From: Bacteroidota bacterium
GTDB taxonomy: Bacteria; Bacteroidota; Bacteroidia; Sphingobacteriales; Sphingobacteriaceae
Length of the DNA: 6,523 nucleotides
Reading direction: 5' to 3'
Assembly: GCA_025355225.1 (NCBI GenBank)
Contig: JANYAB010000260.1
Coordinates: forward strand, 1-6,523
Below, in pieces: positions 1 through 6,205 of this stretch. Each line of letters opens with the position of its first letter. The first letter of the stretch is position 1. The position numbers and the translations under genes are program-made. Below the pieces are notes generated by a model that had not been told where the DNA came from, searched no databases, and saw only the letters and a program-made list of their open reading frames with translations.

Positions 1-1253
1 ACAATGGCATCATCCACCACTATACCCAATGCGAGCAGGAAGGAGAAAAGCACGATCATATTGAGTGTAAACCCGATAGCCGGCATTATCAGGAAGGCGA
101 TAAAGCAAGACAGCGGAACCGAAAGCGCCACAAATATTGCGTTAGTACTACCCATAAAAAACATCAGTATGATAGTTACCAATATGAAGCCGATAACAAT
201 GGTATTGATGAGATCATTTAACGTTGAGCGCGTTTTATCTGACTGATCACCTGTAACCGTAATATTTAAACCTTTAGGAAATACCGTTTTTTGTTTTAGC
301 TTGATCAGATCGGTGATCTTGTCCGATGCCTCGATTAAGTTTTCCCCTGTTCTTTTACTAATATTTAAAGTAATTACGTTTTTAAAGTTAGGATCATCAT
401 TGGTTTTTAAACGTGCATAGCTTTCCTGATCCTTAAACCCATCTTTAACATTTGCTATGTCCCGCAGATAAACAGCTTTACCCTGGGGGTTTCTGATCAC
501 CATAGCGGCAACTTCATCAGCGTTTTTGAAATCTTCTTTGATATCAATCGCCCGCTGTTTGCCATCAATAATTACATTACCAGCCGAGGATATAATATTT
601 TCATTTCCAATAGCTTGTATAATATCGCCATAACCGATCTGCGCAGCCGTCATTTTATTCATGTCGACATTAATCTGGATGTTTGGTTTCAGGGCGCCTA
701 CCTCATCTACCTTTGATATCTCCTTCATGGCTTCGATATCATCCTTCAGGTTATCGGCATATTCTTTCAGCTTTTTCAGGTCGTAATTACCGGATATATT
801 AACATACAGGATCGGTATGTCGGCAACATTAATATCGGATATCTGGGATTCCAGCAAATTGTTATCACCCTGCGGCAGATCCTGTTTCGCCTTATCCACA
901 GCTTCCTTTACATCCCGCTTTGCATCTTTAATGTCAATGTTGGCGTTAAATTCCGCCGTAATTATCGATATATTCTGTTGGGTTTTCGAAGTAACTTTCT
1001 TTAATCCTTTCAGGGATTTCAACTGTTTCTCAATCTGCCGGGTCACAAGCACTTCAATGTTCTGCGGCGATTGGCCGATATACTGTGTGCTTACAAATAC
1101 TTTTGACTGTGCTATGTCAGGGAAATTTTCCTTTGGCAGTCTGAAATAGCTCAGCAGCCCCAATACCACTATCAGGAATACGATCACGTATACTGCTGTC
1201 TTGTTTTCAATGGCCCAACTTGAGGGCTTAAATTCTTTTTCCAGGTCCTTCAT
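1..1253 (-). CDS. RND efflux pump inner-membrane permease (AcrB/HAE1-like), 3' part beyond the window
   Basis: This is the proton-driven inner-membrane pump of a tripartite efflux complex. It should take substrates from the periplasm or outer leaflet and pass them to the fusion protein and outer-membrane channel. The frame is open for 417 codons from the ATG at 1253 and runs off the left edge; family members are usually about 1,030-1,150 residues, so roughly 40% is visible. Visible parts are a short cytoplasmic N-terminus, a first transmembrane helix (about residues 19-36) followed by LPKENFPDI, a long periplasmic porter region (about 40-340), and helices at about 347-367, 371-391 and from 398. 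The last contains GIVVDDAI, with the paired aspartates D414 and D415 equivalent to the AcrB proton-relay pair D407/D408. That pair favours a drug-type rather than a metal-type pump, but the substrate cannot be read from sequence. It starts 21 nt after the fusion-protein stop, so co-transcription is very likely. The leader is A/T-rich with no clear Shine-Dalgarno. Confidence 0.95.
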   Translation of the reverse strand, partial: MKDLEKEFKPSSWAIENKTAVYVIVFLIVVLGLLSYFRLPKENFPDIAQSKVFVSTQYIGQSPQNIEVLVTRQIEKQLKSLKGLKKVTSKTQQNISIITAEFNANIDIKDAKRDVKEAVDKAKQDLPQGDNNLLESQISDINVADIPILYVNISGNYDLKKLKEYADNLKDDIEAMKEISKVDEVGALKPNIQINVDMNKMTAAQIGYGDIIQAIGNENIISSAGNVIIDGKQRAIDIKEDFKNADEVAAMVIRNPQGKAVYLRDIANVKDGFKDQESYARLKTNDDPNFKNVITLNISKRTGENLIEASDKITDLIKLKQKTVFPKGLNITVTGDQSDKTRSTLNDLINTIVIGFILVTIILMFFMGSTNAIFVALSVPLSCFIAFLIMPAIGFTLNMIVLFSFLLALGIVVDDAI

Positions 1254-1274
1254 ATCAAATTCTATTTATTGTGA

Positions 1275-2384
1275 TCAATTACCAGATTGTAAAACCCTTA
1301 CTTTATCGCCATCTTCTACCTCGCTGGCGCCGTCTGTTATTAATTTGTCGCCCACGGTTAGTCCTGATTTTATCTCAGCCTTGCCGCCATACGATGCACC
1401 CTCTTTTACAAGCTTCTTTTTGGCGACATTGTTTTCGTTAACAAACACAAAATCTCCATTCTCTGATTTTTGTATTGCATTAACCGGAACAACCAGTGCA
1501 TTGGATTTTGAATAATCAGCAACCCGTAATACTACGGTCATATTGGGGCGCATTGTCTTGCGTCCGGGCAGTTGTATCTCGATAGGGAAACTGCGCGATG
1601 AGGGATCAATAACTCTACCGGCGAAAGTAACCTTAGCTATGAGCGAGTCATTAGCATCCGGCACGATAACTTTAACATTATCCCCCTGCTTCACGTTAGC
1701 CGAGTAAGATTCAGGCACATCGGCCTTAACTTTCAGATAATCAGTATTTACAATCCTGATAGATGTTGTGGCAGGCGAAGCGGCCTGGCCAAGTTTAAGG
1801 TCCATCTGATCTATTGTGCCAGTTATAGGCGATGTAATGCGGTAAGTTGCAGACTGCTCCTTTAACGACCCTACCTCTTTTTGTGCCGACTGGAAGTTGG
1901 TCTGTGCCTGCAGATATTGAACTTCAGTTCCTATCTTTTGATCCCAAAGGTTTTTCTGGCGATCAAAAAGTGTTTTCATCAGGATTGACTGGGTTTCGGC
2001 CTTGGCAATATTCTCGCGCAACACACTATTATCCAGCTGAACCAGCGTCTGGCCCTTGCTTACATGGTCGCCAGCCTTTACGTAAATCGCAGTAATTACT
2101 GCTGTTGCCTGCGGATAGGCCAATACATTATCCTTGGCGTCTATCTTTCCCTGCAGGTTGATATAATTGGTAAACGGCACTTGTTTCACTTCCATAACTG
2201 CTACATCAGTTGATTTCACTGAATCCTGCGATCCTAACTCAGTCTGCAGCTTGGTTATTTTAGCGTTCAGTTCAGATTGTTGTTTTTTCAGATTGGCTAA
2301 TTCGGCTTTTTTAGCTTCTTTTCCTGTCGGTTTGCTGCAAGCCGCCAATAATAGTATCGCTGGTATATATAATAACTTTTTCAT
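1275..2384 (-). CDS. RND efflux periplasmic adaptor (membrane fusion protein), lipoprotein
   Basis: This is the periplasmic adaptor that bridges the RND pump and the TolC-like channel (AcrA/HlyD family), 369 residues, a usual length. The N-terminus is a lipoprotein signal: MKK, a hydrophobic stretch, then the lipobox LLAAC with the lipidated cysteine at residue 16. Residues 29-50 form a heptad coiled coil (L29, L32, L39, I43, L46, L50) placed before the core domains. Next come the first half of the lipoyl-like domain (about 88-120, with the VKAGDHVSKGQTLVQLD type motif), an alpha-helical hairpin (about 121-180), the second lipoyl half (about 181-211, ITSPITGTIDQ), a beta-barrel (about 215-290, including RPNM), and a membrane-proximal domain (about 291-369). 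The start is fixed by the signal peptide. It lies 33 nt after the channel gene stop and 21 nt before the pump start. No Shine-Dalgarno is obvious. Family assignment is firm; the exported substrate is unknown. Confidence 0.96.
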   Translation of the reverse strand: MKKLLYIPAILLLAACSKPTGKEAKKAELANLKKQQSELNAKITKLQTELGSQDSVKSTDVAVMEVKQVPFTNYINLQGKIDAKDNVLAYPQATAVITAIYVKAGDHVSKGQTLVQLDNSVLRENIAKAETQSILMKTLFDRQKNLWDQKIGTEVQYLQAQTNFQSAQKEVGSLKEQSATYRITSPITGTIDQMDLKLGQAASPATTSIRIVNTDYLKVKADVPESYSANVKQGDNVKVIVPDANDSLIAKVTFAGRVIDPSSRSFPIEIQLPGRKTMRPNMTVVLRVADYSKSNALVVPVNAIQKSENGDFVFVNENNVAKKKLVKEGASYGGKAEIKSGLTVGDKLITDGASEVEDGDKVRVLQSGN

Positions 2385-2417
2385 ATCTGTATATATTGTT
2401 GTGTTTGGTTTGGTTTT

Positions 2418-3773
2418 TTATTTAATTCGTCCGTATGCTTTATCAAGATCCACTTTGCTTACAAGGGCATCGTATAAACCTTGTATGTATTTATTGTCCG
2501 CATCATCAAGAGCAGTCTGAGCTTGCGTAACTTCTATACTCGAGCCCACGCCTTGCTGATATTTTATCTTTGATACCCGTAAAACCTCCTGGGCTAATTG
2601 TTGATTTTGCTTTTGGCTGTTTAGGCTTTGCATGCCATTGATATAAGTTATCTTCGCCTGGCTGGCCTGGAGATTTAATGCATTTTTCAGTGCGATCAAA
2701 TTATTCTCCGCCTTCTGAACGTTGATTTGCGACTGCTTTAACTGGTAACTATGCTGAAAGCCCGTAAAGATCGGAACGTTTAAAGTGAGGCCAATATAGC
2801 TTGAAGGGAAGTTCATACTATACAAATTACCAAACCCATTGTTTTGGTAAGAAGAGGTATAATTTGCGTTGGCTGTCAATTTTGGCAAAAATTGCCCTTT
2901 TTTTCTTTTTACATCATATCCTAACAATGTTTTCTGGGTTTCAAACAAACCATATTCAATACGGCTTTTATAAAATGTAGTGTCGGCACCTATGTCGGCC
3001 ACACCCTCGTCCAGCTTAATATCTTCCAGTTTGTCTTTTAGCAGAAGTTCATTGTCAATAGGCATCCCCATCTGAAACTTTAATAACTGGTAATTTAGCC
3101 CCAACAATCTTAATGTGTTTTCGCGGCTTGTTACTAAATTATTATACTGAACAGTCAACCGGTCAACATCTATTTTTTCGGCCATCCCCTGTTTGTTCTG
3201 TGCTGTGGTTTCGTCCAACTGTTGTTTCAACTGCTTCAGGTTGGCATCTAACAAGCGTATTTGTTCATTGCTGACTAAAACCTGGTAGTATGCCTTGGTT
3301 ACGTTGGCATTCGTTTCTATTTTAGACCTGGTGTAGCTGCGTTCATAAAGTTGCTTATAAGTTGTACGTGCCTGCAAACCCACCAAATAATCGGGATCAA
3401 AAATGATCTGGCTGGCATTAACCCCCAGGTTCGACTGATATTTGACACCAAATTTTACCGGTATAAAAGTGCCGGCCGGCTGACCAAAAAATTCACCCGG
3501 TAATAAGGTTGTCGGTATCTTTAAATAATCCTGGAAACCAGCTATACCGCTCACTTGCGGCAATCCCCGGCCTATAGTTTCTTTTACATTATATTCGGCG
3601 CTTTTCACATCCAGTCTGGCATTTATAACCGAGTCCTGGTGTTCATAAGCGTAATTGATGCAATCCTGAATAGTAAAATTATAAGGCTGGGTTGCAGGTG
3701 GTGCTGACTGCTGTGCATAGCTGTTTAAAGCTATACTTCCCAGGATTAACAGTATTAAAAATTTATTCTTCAT
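2418..3773 (-). CDS. TolC-family outer-membrane efflux channel
   Basis: This is the outer-membrane exit duct of the tripartite pump, trimeric in the family, with a beta-barrel and a long periplasmic helical tunnel. With the start chosen here it has 451 residues. The ATG at 3773 opens a clear Sec signal peptide (MKNKF, a leucine/isoleucine-rich core, then NSYA before QQ). In-frame starts upstream (TTG at 3815, ATG at 3812) would add 14 polar residues ahead of that signal and look wrong. The mature part starts with YNFTIQDCINYAYEHQ, typical of OEP (PF02321) proteins, and shows the usual internal duplication: two long helical halves (about 30-225 and 260-445), each followed by beta-type segments such as YIGLTLNVPIFTGF. 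It has no lipobox cysteine, unlike OprM-type channels. It is the first structural gene after the regulator, 102 nt downstream of it, and a palindrome in that gap may control it. Confidence 0.95.
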   Translation of the reverse strand: MKNKFLILLILGSIALNSYAQQSAPPATQPYNFTIQDCINYAYEHQDSVINARLDVKSAEYNVKETIGRGLPQVSGIAGFQDYLKIPTTLLPGEFFGQPAGTFIPVKFGVKYQSNLGVNASQIIFDPDYLVGLQARTTYKQLYERSYTRSKIETNANVTKAYYQVLVSNEQIRLLDANLKQLKQQLDETTAQNKQGMAEKIDVDRLTVQYNNLVTSRENTLRLLGLNYQLLKFQMGMPIDNELLLKDKLEDIKLDEGVADIGADTTFYKSRIEYGLFETQKTLLGYDVKRKKGQFLPKLTANANYTSSYQNNGFGNLYSMNFPSSYIGLTLNVPIFTGFQHSYQLKQSQINVQKAENNLIALKNALNLQASQAKITYINGMQSLNSQKQNQQLAQEVLRVSKIKYQQGVGSSIEVTQAQTALDDADNKYIQGLYDALVSKVDLDKAYGRIK

Positions 3774-3848
3774 ATTATATATTCTATTGTGAGTGGTTTT
3801 GAATGTATGCATCAAATTATTTCGGCTTTACAAAAATTTAAAACAAGT

Positions 3849-3866
3849 GTGACAACCCTATGTCAA
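3849..3866. promoter_or_regulatory. Candidate second operator before the channel-adaptor-pump genes
   Basis: On the minus strand this reads TTGACATAGGGTTGTCAC, an inverted repeat of TGACA and TGTCA with a 6-nt centre. Its TTGAC and GTCA half-sites resemble those at the tetR operator, though the spacing is one base longer and the base inside each half-site differs. It sits 76 nt upstream of the channel ATG in the 102-nt gap after tetR, where a regulatory site for the pump genes would be expected. No convincing -33/-7 pair was found in this gap; TAGGGTTG inside the palindrome is only a one-mismatch -7 match. Confidence 0.35.
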
Positions 3867-3875
3867 TAGTGTTAA

Positions 3876-4493
3876 TTAATTAACCTCTTCATTTATGTTT
3901 TTATACTGATTTAATAATTTATATCCTTTAAGCGTACAAATGCCGTAGTTAAAATGCTCCATAAACTGCTGCTGCACCTTCCATGTATTAAACTCAGCTA
4001 TCGGGAATACAGATGTATTAAATCCCATTTCCACTTGTGCCACACGCATCATGGCGATAACCTTCACATCAATTTCAGGCCTGATGTAGCCTTGCTTAAT
4101 GCCCTTTGTTAAAAGCTCCTCCAGTGTGTGGACAAGCACATCCGACTTAAAGTTCTGGAACTGCTTCCAGGCGTCGGGGTGATATTTTTGCATATCGTGG
4201 ACCACAATAGGGTTAATTCTTGAAAATATTTCTTCCGAACATTTCATCATATTGATCATCTCCTCGATCACATTACCCGATTGACTGATGATGGCGCACA
4301 TTTGATCCTCATCATCCTGCAATTTCTTTTTCACCAGGGCTATAACGAGTTCGTTTTTGTCCTTAAAAAACTGGTAAATGGTTTTTTTCGACATGCCCAG
4401 ATGTTTGGCAATATCATCCATGGTTACACTTTTGATGCCTGCCTTTAAAAAAAGCTCTTCGCCCCCTAATATTATTCTTTCTGTTTGACTCAT
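3876..4493 (-). CDS. TetR/AcrR-family transcriptional regulator of the efflux locus
   Basis: This is a one-component repressor of 205 residues, a usual TetR-family length. The N-terminal DNA-binding domain (about residues 3-55) is well conserved: GGEELFLKAGIKSVTMDDIAKHL, with the helix-turn-helix at about 25-44 ending in GMSKKTIYQFFKDKNELV. The rest is the all-helical ligand-binding and dimerisation domain, which is too variable to name an inducer. The start is set by the domain and by a Bacteroidota-type promoter just upstream; GGAAAG, 4 nt before the ATG, could be a weak ribosome site. It lies immediately upstream of and in line with the channel, adaptor and pump genes, so it most likely represses them and responds to a pump substrate. 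A palindrome over its own -7 element and start codon implies self-repression. The family is certain; the regulatory target is an inference from context. Confidence 0.95.
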   Translation of the reverse strand: MSQTERIILGGEELFLKAGIKSVTMDDIAKHLGMSKKTIYQFFKDKNELVIALVKKKLQDDEDQMCAIISQSGNVIEEMINMMKCSEEIFSRINPIVVHDMQKYHPDAWKQFQNFKSDVLVHTLEELLTKGIKQGYIRPEIDVKVIAMMRVAQVEMGFNTSVFPIAEFNTWKVQQQFMEHFNYGICTLKGYKLLNQYKNINEEVN

Positions 4494-4510
4494 TGACTTT
4501 CCGAGTCAAA
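4484..4510. promoter_or_regulatory. Probable TetR operator over the tetR promoter and start codon
   Basis: The palindrome TTGACTTTCCGAGTCAA (4493-4509, 6-bp arms, 5-nt centre) is a typical size for a TetR-family operator. A third half-site, TTTGACT at 4484-4490, makes a second nested inverted repeat with AGTCAAA at 4504-4510 (7-bp arms, 13-nt spacer). The site covers the last bases of the -7 element, the predicted transcription start and the tetR ATG, so a bound dimer would block initiation. That fits autorepression. Which protein binds is inferred. Confidence 0.65.
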
Positions 4511-4537
4511 ACTACGGAAACATTTTACGATTTCAAA
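4507..4537 (-). promoter_or_regulatory. Promoter of the tetR gene (Bacteroidota type)
   Basis: On the minus strand a -33 TTTG (4537-4534) is followed after exactly 19 nt by TAGTTTTG (4514-4507). This is an exact match to the TAnnTTTG -7 element of Bacteroidota primary-sigma promoters at the expected spacing. Transcription would start about 4-8 nt further on, giving a 5' leader of only about ten nucleotides before the tetR ATG at 4493. It is the best-formed promoter in the window. The match is seen directly; promoter activity is inferred. Confidence 0.75.
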
Positions 4538-4573
4538 GTTTCCATTGTAATTTACCTTTCTCTGACAATTCTG

Positions 4574-4599
4574 ATGTGCAGGTCTTAAATGTGCAGATG
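4574..4599. repeat. Two copies of an 11-bp intergenic repeat upstream of purB
   Basis: ATGTGCAGGTC (4574-4584) and ATGTGCAGATG (4589-4599) lie in tandem, 15 nt apart start to start, in the tetR-purB gap. The second is part of AATGTGCAGAT (4588-4598), whose exact reverse complement occurs downstream of purB at 6107-6117. They lie upstream of both divergent promoters and overlap neither. Their function is unknown. Confidence 0.55.
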
Positions 4600-4674
4600 T
4601 GAATTCTCGAATATTAAGACTACTACTGCTACTTTAACTGCTACCATTGTCCTCAAGAACTGCCCATGAATTGT

Positions 4675-4682
4675 TACCTTTG
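4675..4682 (+). promoter_or_regulatory. -7 element of the purB promoter
   Basis: TACCTTTG is an exact match to the Bacteroidota -7 consensus TAnnTTTG and ends 17 nt before the purB ATG, giving a leader of about 10-13 nt. The nearest upstream TTG (4647-4649) is 25 nt away, longer than the usual 19-21, so the -33 element is weak or absent. No hairpin or conserved riboswitch-like architecture was seen in this gap. Confidence 0.55.
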
Positions 4683-4699
4683 CAAAAACATAACACTAC

Positions 4700-6043
4700 A
4701 TGACACTTACGCCGCTTTCAGCAATATCACCCATTGATGGCCGGTACCGAAAAACAACATCCGGGCTGGCTAATTACTTTTCAGAGTACGCACTGATCAA
4801 ATACAGGGTATTTGTTGAAATTGAATACTTTATCGCTTTGTATGGACATCCGCTTCCCCAGCTTCTTGATTTTGATAAAAAAGTATCAGAAAAGTTACGC
4901 GCCATTTATCAAAATTTTACAGAAGAAGATGCGGAAAGCATAAAAGAGATCGAAAAAATAACCAATCACGATGTAAAAGCGGTGGAGTATTTTATCAAAA
5001 AACAATTCGATGAGTTAGGCCTGGAAAAGTATAAGGAGTTCATTCACTTTGGCTTAACCTCGCAGGACATCAACAATACCGCCATTCCATATACTTTTAA
5101 ACTGGCGATGGACGAGGCCTACCTACCCGCTATTAATGAGCTGATCGCTCTCTTAAAAAAATATGCTGCGGAGTGGGATCAACTGCCCATGCTTGCCCAT
5201 ACACACGGCCAGGCGGCATCGCCAACCCGGTTGGGCAAAGAAATACAGGTTTTTGTCGAACGTATTGAAAACCAGTTAAACCTTTTAAAACAAATCCCCT
5301 ATTCGGCGAAATTTGGCGGGGCCACAGGCAATTTTAATGCACACAATATAGCATACCCAAATATTGACTGGAAAAAATTCAGCGATCAGTTTGTCAACAA
5401 AACATTGGGCTTAAGCCGCTCGCAATTCACCACACAGATAGAGCATTATGATAATTTTGCTGCCCAATGTGATGCCTTAAAACGGATCAATACGATCATT
5501 ACCGATCTGGACAGAGATATGTGGGCCTATATTTCCATGAACTATTTTAAACAAAAGATCAGGGAGGGTGAAATAGGCTCATCTGCCATGCCGCATAAGG
5601 TAAATCCAATAGACTTTGAAAATTCGGAAGGCAACCTGGGTATCGCCAATGCCCTATTTGAGCACCTGGCGGCCAAGTTGCCCGTATCCCGTTTACAGCG
5701 CGATCTGACAGATTCAACAGTATTAAGAAATATCGGGGTACCGGTTGCACATACCCTGATAGCTATACAATCGACCATAAAAGGGTTAAATAAATTATTG
5801 CTGAACGAACCGGTGATCAGCGCGCACCTGGAGGCCAACTGGGCCGTTGTTGCGGAAGCCATACAAACAATACTGCGCCGCGAAGGCTATCCTAATCCTT
5901 ATGAGGCGTTGAAGGAATTAACCAGGACTAACAGCCAGATCAATGCGGAAACTATTGCTGAATTTGTGGAAACTCTACAGGTAAATGATACCGTTAAGCA
6001 GGAAATTAAAAAGATAACACCGTCGACTTACATTGGCATTTGA
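4700..6043 (+). CDS. purB: Adenylosuccinate lyase
   Basis: This cytosolic homotetrameric enzyme of the fumarase/aspartase superfamily acts twice in purine synthesis: it removes fumarate from SAICAR to give AICAR, and from adenylosuccinate to give AMP. The 447-residue length fits the E. coli-type PurB subgroup (456 in E. coli), as does the N-terminus with SPIDGRY (10-16). Visible active-site blocks are NHDVKAVEYF (89-98), TSQD (120-123), the catalytic-histidine segment AHTHGQAASPTRLGKE (166-181, with H169 matching E. coli H171), GGATGNFNAH (206-215), the flexible-loop signature GSSAMPHKVNP (293-303, holding the catalytic serine, with K300 and N302), and RDLTDSTVLRN (334-344). All key residues appear intact. 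It is transcribed away from tetR from its own TAnnTTTG element. Nothing ties it to the efflux genes, so it reads as a neighbouring housekeeping gene. Confidence 0.98.
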   Translation: MTLTPLSAISPIDGRYRKTTSGLANYFSEYALIKYRVFVEIEYFIALYGHPLPQLLDFDKKVSEKLRAIYQNFTEEDAESIKEIEKITNHDVKAVEYFIKKQFDELGLEKYKEFIHFGLTSQDINNTAIPYTFKLAMDEAYLPAINELIALLKKYAAEWDQLPMLAHTHGQAASPTRLGKEIQVFVERIENQLNLLKQIPYSAKFGGATGNFNAHNIAYPNIDWKKFSDQFVNKTLGLSRSQFTTQIEHYDNFAAQCDALKRINTIITDLDRDMWAYISMNYFKQKIREGEIGSSAMPHKVNPIDFENSEGNLGIANALFEHLAAKLPVSRLQRDLTDSTVLRNIGVPVAHTLIAIQSTIKGLNKLLLNEPVISAHLEANWAVVAEAIQTILRREGYPNPYEALKELTRTNSQINAETIAEFVETLQVNDTVKQEIKKITPSTYIGI

Positions 6044-6136
6044 TGTTCAGATTTCAAATATTTAAATGGTTTTCCCTTCTTAAATCTGCGCATTTGCAGA
6101 TCTATAATCTGCACATTAATACGTCATGTACAGGTC
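6043..6136. repeat. Cluster of five related 11-bp repeats downstream of purB, able to pair into hairpins
   Basis: Copies in either orientation lie at 6043-6053 (ATGTTCAGATT, overlapping the last base of the purB stop), 6083-6094 (inverted, AATCTGCGCATT), 6092-6102 (ATTTGCAGATC), 6106-6116 (inverted, AATCTGCACAT) and 6126-6136 (ATGTACAGGTC, one base different from the copy at 4574). Opposed copies can form either of two exclusive stems: ATCTGC/GCAGAT (6084-6101, 6-nt loop) or TGCAGAT/ATCTGCA (6095-6113, 5-nt loop). Neither is followed by a T-run, so an intrinsic terminator is not supported, though a role at the purB mRNA 3' end is possible. Confidence 0.5.
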
Positions 6137-6175
6137 ATAACAATTTTGAATAGTGCAACAAATCAAAAAGCTACC

Positions 6176-6183
6176 TAACTTTG
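6176..6183 (+). promoter_or_regulatory. -7 element upstream of the Nfu-like gene
   Basis: TAACTTTG matches TAnnTTTG exactly and ends 22 nt before the ATG at 6206. The closest TTTG upstream (6145-6148) is 27 nt away, too far for a good -33 element. The following leader is A/T-rich, as expected for the phylum. Its presence suggests the gene need not depend on purB read-through. Confidence 0.5.
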
Positions 6184-6205
6184 TTAAGATTAATTAAAAA
6201 TAAAG

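Noticed and set aside
4..2520. Plus-strand open frames of about 80-117 codons at 4-246, 817-1149, 1201-1515, 1847-2095 and 2167-2520
   Set aside because: All lie antisense to strongly supported efflux genes, have low-complexity or serine/phenylalanine-rich translations, and show no recognisable domain or promoter.
3774..3815. Upstream in-frame starts for the channel gene (TTG at 3815, ATG at 3812)
   Set aside because: They would put 14 polar residues in front of a textbook signal peptide; the ATG at 3773 gives a normal secreted protein.
3871..3884. Perfect 14-bp palindrome GTTAATTAATTAAC at the tetR stop codon
   Set aside because: It is A/T-only apart from its ends, overlaps the stop codon and is not followed by a T-run. 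It is too simple to claim as an operator or terminator.
1..4493. A novel biological system in the four-gene minus-strand locus
   Set aside because: Gene content and order (TetR regulator, TolC-like channel, fusion lipoprotein, RND pump) are the standard make-up of a Bacteroidota efflux operon. No unknown gene is inserted and no gene is unusually fused or broken.
4625..4644. Direct repeat ACTGCTAC twice with a 4-nt spacer, upstream of purB
   Set aside because: Eight bases in two copies within a CTA-rich stretch is readily explained by chance or slippage, and it aligns with no promoter element.
4600..4699. Purine riboswitch or other structured leader for purB
   Set aside because: The likely leader is only about 10-13 nt and the upstream region shows no conserved riboswitch core.
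5542..5862. Minus-strand open frames opposite purB (5542-5862 and 5559-5750)
   Set aside because: They are antisense to the conserved signature region of purB, and their composition is what reverse reading of that gene gives.
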